Positions 35,678 to 43,784 of a stretch of 64,000 nt of DNA are shown one piece after another. A program made the translations under genes and the position numbers. Location: positions 1-64,000 of the forward strand of contig JAHCHP010000018.1 in assembly GCA_026129765.1 (NCBI GenBank). The letters are read 5' to 3'. Numbering within the stretch: position 1 is the first letter of the stretch; each line of letters starts with the position of its first letter. The DNA is from Fimbriimonadia bacterium (GTDB lineage Bacteria; Armatimonadota; Fimbriimonadia; Fimbriimonadales; GBS-DC). Below the pieces are notes generated by a model. It worked only from the letters and a program-made list of their open reading frames with translations, was not told the origin of the DNA and searched no databases.

Positions 35678-36697
35678 TCAAGACGTCCTAAACATCTGCT
35701 CGATGATATGCAAATCTTGCAGGGCGTCTGCCGCGCCGGAGCGGGGAGGCTGCCCCGTCAAACAGCACTCGACGAAATGCTGAGCCGCGCGCCAAAACGC
35801 CCATTCCCTTTTCACCCGAAGCGTCCGGGTCCCGGATGAATCCAGTGTGGTAACTTGCGCGGGCGATTGAGTCAACAAGGGCGCGAACGTTCTGATTTCT
35901 ACCTGCCCTTTCTGAAAATAGATCGTCAAGCCTTCATCCCAATCGCCATGCGCGAGATGCCCCGTTTCCAAGTGCGCGCGAAACCCCTCAAATTGAAACG
36001 TAAAATGTTGGGTCGGAAATCGCAACTCGACTGCCTCCACCGATTGTATCTCGCCCAGCAAATGACGAAGAAGATTGACATTGTGGCAGTAGACATTGCG
36101 GATATGGTTGAAAATTTGCGCTTGATCGCCGGGCAGCCAAGCCGGTAAGCGCGGTTCCATGGGAGGGTAAGGCTCATCCGTCCCCATCACCTCTAAAGGA
36201 CGCGCGATCCAATCGCCCCCCATGCAATGCGCGCGAACATAGCGAACCGAGCCGTACTCACCCGATTCTTGAAGCGAGTCTATCAACCCCTTTGCCGCCT
36301 CAACGCCCGGATCATACCGTTTCATATAACCCACCATCATCTGTTTGTCCGATTCCTCAGCGGCGCGCAGAACGGCTTCCCCATCCGAGACACAGCCGGC
36401 AATCGGTTTTTCGATGTAAACATGCTTCCCTGTCTTCAACAGGTCGATTGCGATCTGTGCATGCAGGAACTCTTGCGTAATCGCCACGACGGCTTCGATA
36501 TCCGGGTCCTCCGCGAAGGCAAGATGCGACTCCACAACGCGGGGGATCCCAAACCGGCGCGCCACACGCTCGCCCAATTGGGGGCGAGTTTCCGCCAGCG
36601 CGACAATTTCGCCGTCAGGAAGAGAGAGGAAATTGGGCAAATGGACCGCTTGCGCCATCATGCCCGCGCCCACAAAACCGATTTTCAGTTTGCTCAT
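35678..36697 (-). CDS. Gfo/Idh/MocA family oxidoreductase
   Basis: A 339-residue NAD(P)-dependent oxidoreductase of the glucose-fructose oxidoreductase/inositol dehydrogenase family, acting on a sugar or cyclitol. The N-terminal Rossmann motif is IGFVGAGMMAQAVHLPN (residues 5-21). The catalytic EKP motif appears as HVYIEKPIAG near 92-101. The C-terminal half (about 125-300) is the substrate-binding sheet domain. It follows surE by 40 bp on the minus strand and has no ribosome binding site. TAGTTT six bases before its ATG could be a weak leaderless promoter. The substrate is unknown. Confidence 0.87.
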   Translation of the reverse strand: MSKLKIGFVGAGMMAQAVHLPNFLSLPDGEIVALAETRPQLGERVARRFGIPRVVESHLAFAEDPDIEAVVAITQEFLHAQIAIDLLKTGKHVYIEKPIAGCVSDGEAVLRAAEESDKQMMVGYMKRYDPGVEAAKGLIDSLQESGEYGSVRYVRAHCMGGDWIARPLEVMGTDEPYPPMEPRLPAWLPGDQAQIFNHIRNVYCHNVNLLRHLLGEIQSVEAVELRFPTQHFTFQFEGFRAHLETGHLAHGDWDEGLTIYFQKGQVEIRTFAPLLTQSPAQVTTLDSSGTRTLRVKREWAFWRAAQHFVECCLTGQPPRSGAADALQDLHIIEQMFRTS

Positions 36698-36737
36698 CGA
36701 AGCAAACTATTTCTGTGATTGTCTGCCGGTTCCTGTT

Positions 36738-37502
36738 TCACTCGTCAAACCAGCCCGAAATCGTATCGATCATCGCATGCGCCGTGAAATCCATATGCAC
36801 CGGTGTTATGGAGATATAGCCGTGAGTGACGGCATAAACATCGGTATTCGGCTGGTCGCGGTCTTCCACCAGATTGCCGCTGAGCCAATAATAAGGTCTT
36901 CCCCACGGGTCGGAACGCGCTTCTAAGCGGTCTGCGTATTGGCGTTTGCCCAAAGTAGTCAACCGGTAGCCTTTGATGTCAGACAGAGGTAAATCAGGCA
37001 CATTCACATTCAAAAACGTGTGAAGCGGCAGGGAATGCTGAATCAACTTTCGGGCAATGTAAAGCGCGGCTTGCGCCGCCGTCTCATAATGCGCTTCCTC
37101 ATGATGATGGGTTTCCACCAGCGAAATGGCAAAAGCGGGATAGCCCAAAATCGCGCCCTCAATCGCGCCCGCTACTGTGCCTGAATAGGTGAGGTCCCAG
37201 CCGAGGTTCGGACCGGAATTGATGCCCGACACCACCATATCCACCTGATTATCCATCACGATATGCGAGCCCAGAGTCACACAGTCGGTTGGGGTTCCAT
37301 TGGAAGCGAAAGCGGAAGTGCCGTCGCGCAGTTTCGCGGGATTCAGGCGTAAAGGTTTGTGCAGGGTGATTGCATGCCCGCTTGCGCTGCGCTGCCGGTC
37401 AGGCGCAACCACAAAAATTTCACCCAGAGATTCTAAGGCTTGTTTAAGATGGAGAATGCCGTCTGCATGAACCCCGTCATCGTTGGTCAATAGAAAACGC
37501 AT
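36738..37502 (-). CDS. surE: 5'/3'-nucleotidase SurE
   Basis: A 254-residue SurE, a metal-dependent nucleoside monophosphate phosphatase important in stationary phase. The metal-binding DD pair in LLTNDDGVHADGI lies at residues 4-16. The second site includes SASGHAIT near 40 and SGINSGPNLGWDLTYSGTV near 92-110 with the metal-binding Asn. PTDCVTLG is also characteristic. Its ATG at 37502 coincides with the predicted transcript start. Its -10 lies directly beside the pstA stop, so surE can be transcribed independently of the phosphate operon. Confidence 0.95.
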   Translation of the reverse strand: MRFLLTNDDGVHADGILHLKQALESLGEIFVVAPDRQRSASGHAITLHKPLRLNPAKLRDGTSAFASNGTPTDCVTLGSHIVMDNQVDMVVSGINSGPNLGWDLTYSGTVAGAIEGAILGYPAFAISLVETHHHEEAHYETAAQAALYIARKLIQHSLPLHTFLNVNVPDLPLSDIKGYRLTTLGKRQYADRLEARSDPWGRPYYWLSGNLVEDRDQPNTDVYAVTHGYISITPVHMDFTAHAMIDTISGWFDE

Positions 37503-37508
37503 GGGGGT

Positions 37509-37514
37509 ATTATA
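37509..37514 (-). promoter_or_regulatory. -10 element of leaderless surE
   Basis: On the minus strand GATATAAT (hexamer 37514-37509) is followed by ACCCCC-ATG. Counting 7 nt gives initiation at 37502, the A of the surE ATG. It lies immediately next to the last codons of pstA. Confidence 0.65.
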
Positions 37515-38399
37515 TCATATCGCAAGCCGCTTTTGGAACCGGTTGCGCAGCCAAATCGCAATCGCGTTCAAGCTCAGTAGCATCACTAACAGCACAATAA
37601 TCGCTGCTGCCGCGTTTTGATGGAACGTATGCTGGGGACGCGAAACCCAATCGTAAATCTGAATGGGCAGCACCGTATAGCTGGAAAGCGCGCCTGAGGG
37701 CAGCGAAGCGATATAGGCGGCTGCGCCCACAACGATCAGAGGCGCGGTCTCGCCCACGGCTCGCGATAAGGCTAAAATCACGCCGGTCAGCATACTGGGA
37801 AACGCCACAGGCAGCACGCTGAAGCGCACCGTCTGCCACCCCGTCGCGCCCAATGCCAGCGAGCCTTCGCGAATGTTTTGAGGAACCGTTCGAAGCGCTT
37901 CCCGCGCGGCGGTGATAATCACAGGCAGCACCAACAGCGCAAGCGTGCATGCGCCTGCCAGCAAGCTTTCGCCAAATCCAAACACGCGCACAAAAACTTG
38001 TAAGCCCAACAGCCCGTAAATCACCGAAGGCACGCCTGCCAGGTTCGCGATATTGATTTCAATAAAACGCGCCCAACCCCCTTTCCGGCTGAACTCTTCC
38101 AAATAGAGCGCGGCGCCAATTCCGATGGGAACCGCAATCATCGCCGTCAAAACCGCCATCCAAAGGCTGCCTACCAGCGCGGCTTTGACTCCGGCTTGCG
38201 CGGCGCGCCGGGACGCATAATTATTGAGGAAATCAAAACCCAACCGCTGAAAGCCATCCAGCAGAATATTGACCAACAGCGCAGTCAATGCCATCATCGC
38301 GAACAAAAGCACTGAAACGCCAATCACCTTGAAGAGCGACTCGCGTATACGCTCACGCCTTCGCCAGCCTGCCGGGGTCTGGATGGGTTGCGCGATCAT
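37515..38399 (-). CDS. pstA: Phosphate ABC transporter permease PstA
   Basis: A 294-residue inner-membrane permease with six predicted helices, half of the channel of the Pst high-affinity phosphate importer. The permease EAA loop appears as [29 protein letters not shown] near residues 165-193. [12 protein letters not shown] and [18 protein letters not shown] are typical PstA segments. It overlaps pstC by 4 bp, so the two are translationally coupled. It should be followed by pstB, the ATPase, but surE comes next instead. Confidence 0.93.
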   Translation of the reverse strand: MIAQPIQTPAGWRRRERIRESLFKVIGVSVLLFAMMALTALLVNILLDGFQRLGFDFLNNYASRRAAQAGVKAALVGSLWMAVLTAMIAVPIGIGAALYLEEFSRKGGWARFIEINIANLAGVPSVIYGLLGLQVFVRVFGFGESLLAGACTLALLVLPVIITAAREALRTVPQNIREGSLALGATGWQTVRFSVLPVAFPSMLTGVILALSRAVGETAPLIVVGAAAYIASLPSGALSSYTVLPIQIYDWVSRPQHTFHQNAAAAIIVLLVMLLSLNAIAIWLRNRFQKRLAI

Positions 38400-39403
38400 A
38401 AGCGCGCCCCCTTATAGCGCTGGCGGATCATATCGCTGATGAGGTTCAGCGCGAGAGTCATAATGAATAAGAGCAAACCGACCGCGAAAATCGTTTGATA
38501 TTCCAGCGTGCCGCGCGGGGTGTCGCCCTTGCTCACCGAAACAATGTAAGCCGTCATCGTGGCGATGCTCTCTAAGGGGTTCATTGTCCAGTTGGGCTGT
38601 GAACCTGCCGCGATGGCAACGATCATCGTTTCGCCGATGGCGCGCGAAATACCTAACAAGAACGAGGCGGAGATACCAGATACCGCCGCGGGAACCACGA
38701 CGCCCCAAACGGTTTGAAACCGGGTGGCTCCCAAACTGAGCGAGCCATTACGCAAGCTGCTGGGAACGGCATACAGCGCGTCTTCGCTTAACGAGGCAAT
38801 GGTGGGCAGGATCATCAATCCCATCACGATGCCGGGCGCAAGCGCGTTAAACCCCTCAATACTCGCGCCGGGAAAGAGCTTCTGCAACAAAGGAGTCACA
38901 AAGATCAGCGCGAAGTAGCCATACACCACGGTGGGAATCCCAGCCAGTACCTCCAGCACCGGCTTCACCACTTGGCGCGCGCGGGGATGGGCATACTCGC
39001 TGAGATAAACCGCGGTAATCAGCCCCAGCGGACCGGCGATTAACAACGCGATTCCACTGGTCAACAGCGTACCTGCCACCAGCGGCAAAACGCCAAAATG
39101 TTTATCGGAAAAAAGCGGGGTCCACTGGGTCCCGGTCAGAAACTCCTTGACCATCGCCAACAGCGAAACCTCTTTCAAACCCGCCGCCTTCTGGAAAAAT
39201 CCCACACTTTCGTTCAGCAAAATCAGAACGATTCCAATCGTGGTTAGCACGCTGATGCTGGCGCATAAAAACAACAGGCTGCGCGCGATGTTCTCCTCCA
39301 GACGCACTCGTTTGCGCCTTGATGAAGAGACCGCGACATGCGCCACCGCATGACTGATCACCGGTGGAGTCGTGGCAGGCGTTTCCGAAGCAGGCTCGAT
39401 CAT
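38396..39403 (-). CDS. pstC: Phosphate ABC transporter permease PstC
   Basis: A 335-residue permease partner of PstA. The first 35 residues are a hydrophilic cytoplasmic extension, followed by six helices. PstC features include [40 protein letters not shown] and the EAA loop [26 protein letters not shown] near residues 210-235. It lies 6 bp after pstS and overlaps pstA by 4 bp in a pstSCA operon. Confidence 0.93.
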   Translation of the reverse strand: MIEPASETPATTPPVISHAVAHVAVSSSRRKRVRLEENIARSLLFLCASISVLTTIGIVLILLNESVGFFQKAAGLKEVSLLAMVKEFLTGTQWTPLFSDKHFGVLPLVAGTLLTSGIALLIAGPLGLITAVYLSEYAHPRARQVVKPVLEVLAGIPTVVYGYFALIFVTPLLQKLFPGASIEGFNALAPGIVMGLMILPTIASLSEDALYAVPSSLRNGSLSLGATRFQTVWGVVVPAAVSGISASFLLGISRAIGETMIVAIAAGSQPNWTMNPLESIATMTAYIVSVSKGDTPRGTLEYQTIFAVGLLLFIMTLALNLISDMIRQRYKGARL

Positions 39404-39409
39404 GAGGGG

Positions 39410-40468
39410 TTACTTGCCCTCCTCCGCTTTATAGAGGTCTTCTAATTTCACACCTACAATAGAACCTTTCTCGCCAAATGCGGAGCCGGTCACCCGCTTC
39501 TCAAAGCGCGCCTTTAACAACGGCATCAAGTTATCCGGCAGCGGCACATAGCCCACTTCTTTCGACAAAGCCGCCATGTTCTCGATATAAAACTCCACAA
39601 AGGCTTTCACTTCGGGGCGGTCTAATGCCTTCTTGTTGACGTAGATGAAAATGGGACGCGCCAAAGGCTGATACACCCCAGAAATCACGTTGTCCGCGGT
39701 AGGATGCTGGGGACCGTCGCCATTATCGGCAATGCCGTCATCAATCGGGATCGCTCTTAATTTGTCCTGATTCTCTTCAAAATAGGCAATGCCAAAGAAG
39801 CCAAGCCCCCCCGCATCGCCCGCGACGCCTTGCACCAAAATATTGTCATCTTCGCTGGCAGTAAAATCGCCTCGGCTGGCATCTTCCTCGCCGACAATCG
39901 CGGCGGTAAAGTAATCGAAAGTCCCTGAATCAACCCCTGCGCCGAACAGTTTGAGCGGCTTATCGGGAAAGTTAGGGCGAACCTGCGACCAGTTCGTGAT
40001 TTTGCCCTGCGCGGCAGGTTCCCAAATTCGTTTTAATTCTTCCACTGTAAGGTGTTCTACCCAATCGTTCTTGGGATTCACCACCACCGCTAACGCATCG
40101 AAGGCAATCGGAATCTCGATATACTCCACGCCATTCTTCTTACACTCCTCTGCCTCTTCCGGTTTAATGGGACGAGACGCATCGGAAATGTCGATTTCAC
40201 CCTTTGAGAACTTCTTAAAACCGCCGCCCGTGCCAGACTGCGCGACAGCCACCTCGACATTCGGGTATTTCGCTTTGAAATCTTCGGCGACCGCTTGAGA
40301 AATCGGGAAAACGGTACTGGAACCATCGATCTTGACCGAACCAGAAAGAGAGGAATCGGAACTGCCTGAACTGGAAGAGCCATTGGCAGAGTCGGACGAA
40401 GATTGACATCTGACCAGGCTAAAAACAACGACAAACAACATAAGGATCAAAAAAAGTTGACGTTTCAT
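39410..40468 (-). CDS. pstS: Phosphate-binding lipoprotein PstS
   Basis: A 352-residue phosphate-binding protein that delivers phosphate to PstCA. The N-terminus is a lipoprotein-like signal ending LVRC at residues 18-21; Arg before the lipidated Cys is unusual. A Ser/Gly linker (about 22-44) leads to [20 protein letters not shown] and [23 protein letters not shown], the phosphate-binding loops of the SphX-like branch. [17 protein letters not shown] near 175-190 holds further ligand residues. It is the first gene of pstSCA and has a candidate Pho box and promoter upstream. Confidence 0.93.
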   Translation of the reverse strand: MKRQLFLILMLFVVVFSLVRCQSSSDSANGSSSSGSSDSSLSGSVKIDGSSTVFPISQAVAEDFKAKYPNVEVAVAQSGTGGGFKKFSKGEIDISDASRPIKPEEAEECKKNGVEYIEIPIAFDALAVVVNPKNDWVEHLTVEELKRIWEPAAQGKITNWSQVRPNFPDKPLKLFGAGVDSGTFDYFTAAIVGEEDASRGDFTASEDDNILVQGVAGDAGGLGFFGIAYFEENQDKLRAIPIDDGIADNGDGPQHPTADNVISGVYQPLARPIFIYVNKKALDRPEVKAFVEFYIENMAALSKEVGYVPLPDNLMPLLKARFEKRVTGSAFGEKGSIVGVKLEDLYKAEEGK

Positions 40469-40500
40469 ATACCCTCGACAAAGTGATTTTAGTCAGTAAG

Positions 40501-40534
40501 ATTCTACCTGTAAAGATTGTTAAGAAATGGTTAA
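40501..40534 (-). promoter_or_regulatory. Candidate Pho box and -10 element of pstSCA
   Basis: On the minus strand three TTAACA-like half-sites occur: TTAACC (40534-40529), TTAACA (40523-40518) and TTTACA (40514-40509), 11 and 9 bp apart, directly upstream of TAGAAT (40506-40501). The predicted start is near 40494, giving a 26-nt leader with GAGGG before the pstS ATG. This resembles PhoP/PhoB boxes made of direct TTAACA-type repeats. Confidence 0.5.
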
Positions 40535-40597
40535 GAAACCAGTCTGGAGCAGGCAGGAGTCAAGGGGGTAAGAGGTTATCTCAAAGCCTGTCGATAT

Positions 40598-40718
40598 TCC
40601 CGTGAACTCGGAAATGCAGCCTTTGAAAAGCAGACCCTTCGGCTTCGCTCAGGGTGACATCCCCCTTGTCAAGCCGGGCTCAGCCGAAGGGTCTGCTATT
40701 GAGTTTTGAATCTACTTC
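40598..40718. repeat. Composite intergenic repeat, copy D
   Basis: The 330-bp space 40469-40798 has no gene. It contains a perfect 16-bp inverted repeat, AGCAGACCCTTCGGCT (40629-40644) and AGCCGAAGGGTCTGCT (40682-40697). This is followed by ATTGAGTTTTGAAT, which also ends copy A. CCTTTGAAAAGCAGACCC is shared with copy C. Confidence 0.75.
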
Positions 40719-40798
40719 CGGAGGATACCTTCAGCGGTAAGGGGAATCGAATTTTACTCCAGTCGCTGGGGTGATTTCCGAAAAACCTTCCAAACCTT

Positions 40799-41644
40799 CT
40801 ACAACAGCCATTCGCCTTGAAACACTTCAACCGCCGGACCGGTCATCTGAATCGATTGATCCGGCATCCAATCGATTCGCAAATCGCCGCCTGGCAGATG
40901 AACCAACACGGACCGTTTCAATAACCCCTTCAAAACGCCTGCCGTTACCGCGGCGCATGCTCCTGTGCCGCAGCCAGGCGTCAGCCCCGCGCCCCGCTCC
41001 CAAGTCCTCAATCGAATCGCTTGCTCCGAAAGTACCTGCGCCACCTGCAAATTGATACGATCTGGAAAAAAGGAATGATGCTCAACGAGGGGACCGATCT
41101 GCTCCAAAGGGAAGGAATCGACCGAATCGACAAACAAGACCGCATGGGGATTGCCCACATTGATGCAGGTCAATTGAAACGAGTTACCCTCCACAGACAG
41201 CGGTAGATCAAGCGCGGGCAGGTCGGGAGTCTCAGAGAGGATAGGAATGTCGCCATAATGCCAGCGAGGCGCGCCCATATCGATAGATACTTGACTCGCT
41301 TCCGTGTTTGTCTCCTCTGAGAGATGCGCCGTCCTAAGTCCGGCTGCCGTCTCAATTTGAATGGTATTTGTAGAGGGAGAATGATAACGATGATAATACA
41401 GCGCGAGACAGCGAATGCCATTACCGCACATCTCAGCCTCGCTGCCATCGGCATTGTAAACGCGCATTGCGCAGTCTGCTGCGCGGGCAGGTTCCAAAAT
41501 CAACAGCCCATCCGCGCCCACACCGCGCCTTCGCTTACAGAGAGATTGGGCGATCAGACCCCGTTCTTGATTGGGAAGCGGGGCGCGTAGAGCATCCAGC
41601 AGAACAAAATCGTTGCCCAATCCCTGGAGCTTGGAGAAGCGCAT
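40799..41644 (-). CDS. dapF: Diaminopimelate epimerase
   Basis: A 281-residue DapF, interconverting LL- and meso-diaminopimelate for lysine and peptidoglycan synthesis. The two catalytic Cys are visible: the first in MCGNGIRCLALY, the second in GCGTGACAAVTAG. The N-terminus MRFSKLQGLGNDFVLLDA carries the conserved GxGNDF motif. I place the start at the ATG at 41644, 4 bp after hfq, because the family begins there; the frame is open upstream. It is the third gene of a miaA-hfq-dapF operon. It points to a DAP-type peptidoglycan. Confidence 0.95.
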   Translation of the reverse strand: MRFSKLQGLGNDFVLLDALRAPLPNQERGLIAQSLCKRRRGVGADGLLILEPARAADCAMRVYNADGSEAEMCGNGIRCLALYYHRYHSPSTNTIQIETAAGLRTAHLSEETNTEASQVSIDMGAPRWHYGDIPILSETPDLPALDLPLSVEGNSFQLTCINVGNPHAVLFVDSVDSFPLEQIGPLVEHHSFFPDRINLQVAQVLSEQAIRLRTWERGAGLTPGCGTGACAAVTAGVLKGLLKRSVLVHLPGGDLRIDWMPDQSIQMTGPAVEVFQGEWLL

Positions 41645-41648
41645 GGGC

Positions 41649-41921
41649 TTACTCTTCGCCGAAATTCTCCGTTGCGCTGCCCGGCTGATCGGGTCGCCCG
41701 CCGTAGCCCGGCACGGGTCGCGCTGGCACAATGGAAGTCACCGCATGCTTATAAACTAACTGTACCGGCTTTCCGGGGCTTTCCAGCAAAATAGTGAAAG
41801 CGTCGAACCCGCGTACCATGCCGCGCAGCTGCACTCCCCCCATCAAATAGACCGTCACACCGATCCCTTCTTTGCGCACTTGATTCAAAAACATATCCTG
41901 CAAATTGATCGCTTTTGCCAT
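41649..41921 (-). CDS. hfq: RNA chaperone Hfq
   Basis: A 90-residue Hfq, a hexameric Sm-like chaperone that pairs small RNAs with mRNAs. The Sm1 motif lies in [27 protein letters not shown] and Sm2 in [12 protein letters not shown], with the diagnostic YKHA. The N-terminal [11 protein letters not shown] is typical of the proximal RNA face. The acidic, Gly-rich tail (about 70-90) is disordered. Its start follows the miaA stop by one base (TAATATG) and has GGGAGAG upstream within miaA. miaA-hfq linkage is widespread in bacteria. Confidence 0.96.
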   Translation of the reverse strand: MAKAINLQDMFLNQVRKEGIGVTVYLMGGVQLRGMVRGFDAFTILLESPGKPVQLVYKHAVTSIVPARPVPGYGGRPDQPGSATENFGEE

Positions 41922-41922
41922 A

Positions 41923-42864
41923 TTAGCTCTCCCAATGATTCCCTCTATTCATGCTGTGTATCACCATCTGCGCTGCTTTGTCCAACCCTTCACTCACATC
42001 CAGCCATTGCACATCCTCTTCGCGTCTAAACCAGGTCATTTGACGCTTCGCGAACCGCTTCGTGTCGCGTTTCAAATAATGCGCTGCGGACTCCAAGCTC
42101 CATTCTCCCTGTAGATAAGCCATTAAATGGCGGTATCCCAGACTCTTCATGCTGGGCAGTCCGGCATGATAACCTTTCGCCTGAAGAGCCTCAACCTCCT
42201 GCAAAAAACCCTCTGCCATCATTGAATCCACGCGCTGCTCGATTCGCTCATACAGCTGCTCTCTGGGCAAGGTTAAACCAAATTTCTGCGCGCGGACCGG
42301 TTTTCCTGTCTGTGCCTGCTGTTCGCTGATTGGTTTGCCAGTCGTCAAAATCACTTCCAGCGCGCGAATAATCCGTACCGAGTCATTGGCATGAATGCGC
42401 TCTGCCGCAATGGGGTCCAATGCGCTGAGCCGTTGGTGTAGAGCCGTCAATCCCAGCGCTTGCGACTCTTGGATGAGTTGCGCTCGTAAATGGGCATCCA
42501 CCTTGGGCGCAAGCGTGAACCCTGATAGAAACGCGCGAAGGTAAAGCCCGGTTCCCCCCGCCATGATGACGCGCTGCCCGCGCGCCATGATTTCGCTCAA
42601 AGCGTCGCCTGCCATCTGGCTGAATCGCGCCGCGCTGAAAGGTTCGTCCGGGTCCGCCACATCAATCAAATGAAAACGCGCTTGCGCGCGCTCTTCCAAG
42701 GTCGGTTTTGCGGTTCCAATGTCCATCTCTCGGTATACCTGCATGGAGTCCGCAGAGATAATCTCCGCGTCCATCGCGCGCGCCGCCTGAATAGCGACCG
42801 CCGTCTTTCCAACCGCTGTTGGACCCAAAATAACCACAAGGGGCAACGCCTCTTCGCCCTGCAT
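41923..42864 (-). CDS. miaA: tRNA dimethylallyltransferase MiaA
   Basis: A 313-residue MiaA that adds a dimethylallyl group to adenosine 37 of tRNAs reading UNN codons. The P-loop GPTAVGKTA is near residues 14-22, with [19 protein letters not shown] near 36-54, [13 protein letters not shown] near 99-111, and the tRNA-binding [15 protein letters not shown] segment near 265-280. I choose the ATG at 42864. An in-frame ATG at 42873 directly abuts the -10 hexamer and would lie upstream of the predicted transcript start at 42867. It leads the miaA-hfq-dapF operon. Confidence 0.94.
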   Translation of the reverse strand: MQGEEALPLVVILGPTAVGKTAVAIQAARAMDAEIISADSMQVYREMDIGTAKPTLEERAQARFHLIDVADPDEPFSAARFSQMAGDALSEIMARGQRVIMAGGTGLYLRAFLSGFTLAPKVDAHLRAQLIQESQALGLTALHQRLSALDPIAAERIHANDSVRIIRALEVILTTGKPISEQQAQTGKPVRAQKFGLTLPREQLYERIEQRVDSMMAEGFLQEVEALQAKGYHAGLPSMKSLGYRHLMAYLQGEWSLESAAHYLKRDTKRFAKRQMTWFRREEDVQWLDVSEGLDKAAQMVIHSMNRGNHWES

Positions 42865-42873
42865 GCGGAACAT

Positions 42874-42879
42874 AGTATA
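42874..42879 (-). promoter_or_regulatory. -10 element of the miaA-hfq-dapF operon
   Basis: On the minus strand GAGGTATACT (hexamer 42879-42874) predicts initiation at about 42867, three bases before the ATG at 42864. No ribosome binding site is present for miaA, whereas hfq has one. Confidence 0.6.
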
Positions 42880-42920
42880 CCTCAGAATTTAAACTTCAAG
42901 TGATTTAGCAGATTTTTTGA

Positions 42921-43685
42921 TTAAATCAACTTGGGCAATGTCGTCGCCAACACATAGACCGCCATCAAAACAAGGAAATAGCCGAACCCTTTTCGCAGCT
43001 TTTGTTGAGGGATACGAACGCTAAGCGCGCTGCCCAGAAAACTGCCCACGACCCCAATCGCCGTGAAGAGCGCGATAATATTCCAATCCAGATTTAGATG
43101 CGACTCGCTCAGCAGGCGCGAATATTTATAAAAACCGCTGAAAGATTTCGCGGCGATTATCAGCAGGCTGGTTCCCACCGCCAGCCGCATCGGGAGTCCG
43201 CCCAAAAAGACCAGCGCTGGCACAATCAGAAAGCCGCCGCCCACTCCCACTAATCCCGTGATGATGCCTACAATCAAGCCATCCAGCCCGATCTTCCAAA
43301 ATGCTTTGGGGACGTGAGGTTCCTCAGGCGCGTTGGAAGAGGGTGAAATCATCTTGTACGCCGCCAATATCATGACTACCGCGAACAATGCCAGTTGCAT
43401 CGCGCCAGAAAAGTAAGTTGAGAGTTGCGCGCCCCCATAGGTTCCCACCATGCCAGGCACGCCAAAGAAGAACGCGCTCCGCCAATCGATTTGTTTTTTT
43501 AATGCATAGGGAACTGACCCTGCCAAACTGATACCGCCCACAATCGCAAGAGAACCGGCAATCGCGATCTTCTCAGGCTGACCCACTAAATAAACCAGCA
43601 CAGGCACGGTCAAAATCGACCCGCCTGCGCCCAATAATCCTAAACTTAAACCTATGGCGAATGCGCCCATCCATGCAGAGATCAT
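42921..43685 (-). CDS. TauE/SafE-family sulfite exporter-like permease
   Basis: A 254-residue membrane protein of the TSUP (TauE/SafE, DUF81) family, with about eight helices in two repeats. Repeat signatures are GLLGAGGSILTVPVLVYLVG near residues 15-34 and GLVGVGGGFLIVPALVFLGG near 147-166. Members export sulfite, sulfoacetate or other organosulfur anions, or take up related compounds; the substrate here is unknown. I start at the ATG at 43685, which begins the first membrane segment; the frame is open back to 43733 without support. It is divergent from the PSCyt/PSD1 gene. Confidence 0.85.
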   Translation of the reverse strand: MISAWMGAFAIGLSLGLLGAGGSILTVPVLVYLVGQPEKIAIAGSLAIVGGISLAGSVPYALKKQIDWRSAFFFGVPGMVGTYGGAQLSTYFSGAMQLALFAVVMILAAYKMISPSSNAPEEPHVPKAFWKIGLDGLIVGIITGLVGVGGGFLIVPALVFLGGLPMRLAVGTSLLIIAAKSFSGFYKYSRLLSESHLNLDWNIIALFTAIGVVGSFLGSALSVRIPQQKLRKGFGYFLVLMAVYVLATTLPKLI

Positions 43686-43784
43686 ATATTCGTTAGAGAA
43701 ATGGAATGATGAAAGGATTCGAGACCAGAACAAAAATCCTGTGATAACGCAGGAAACTGACCAAAATTAGCCAATATTTTCGAT

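Noticed and set aside
42865-42873. ATG at 42873 as the miaA start
   Set aside because: It directly abuts the -10 hexamer, so it would lie upstream of the predicted transcript start; the ATG at 42864 fits.
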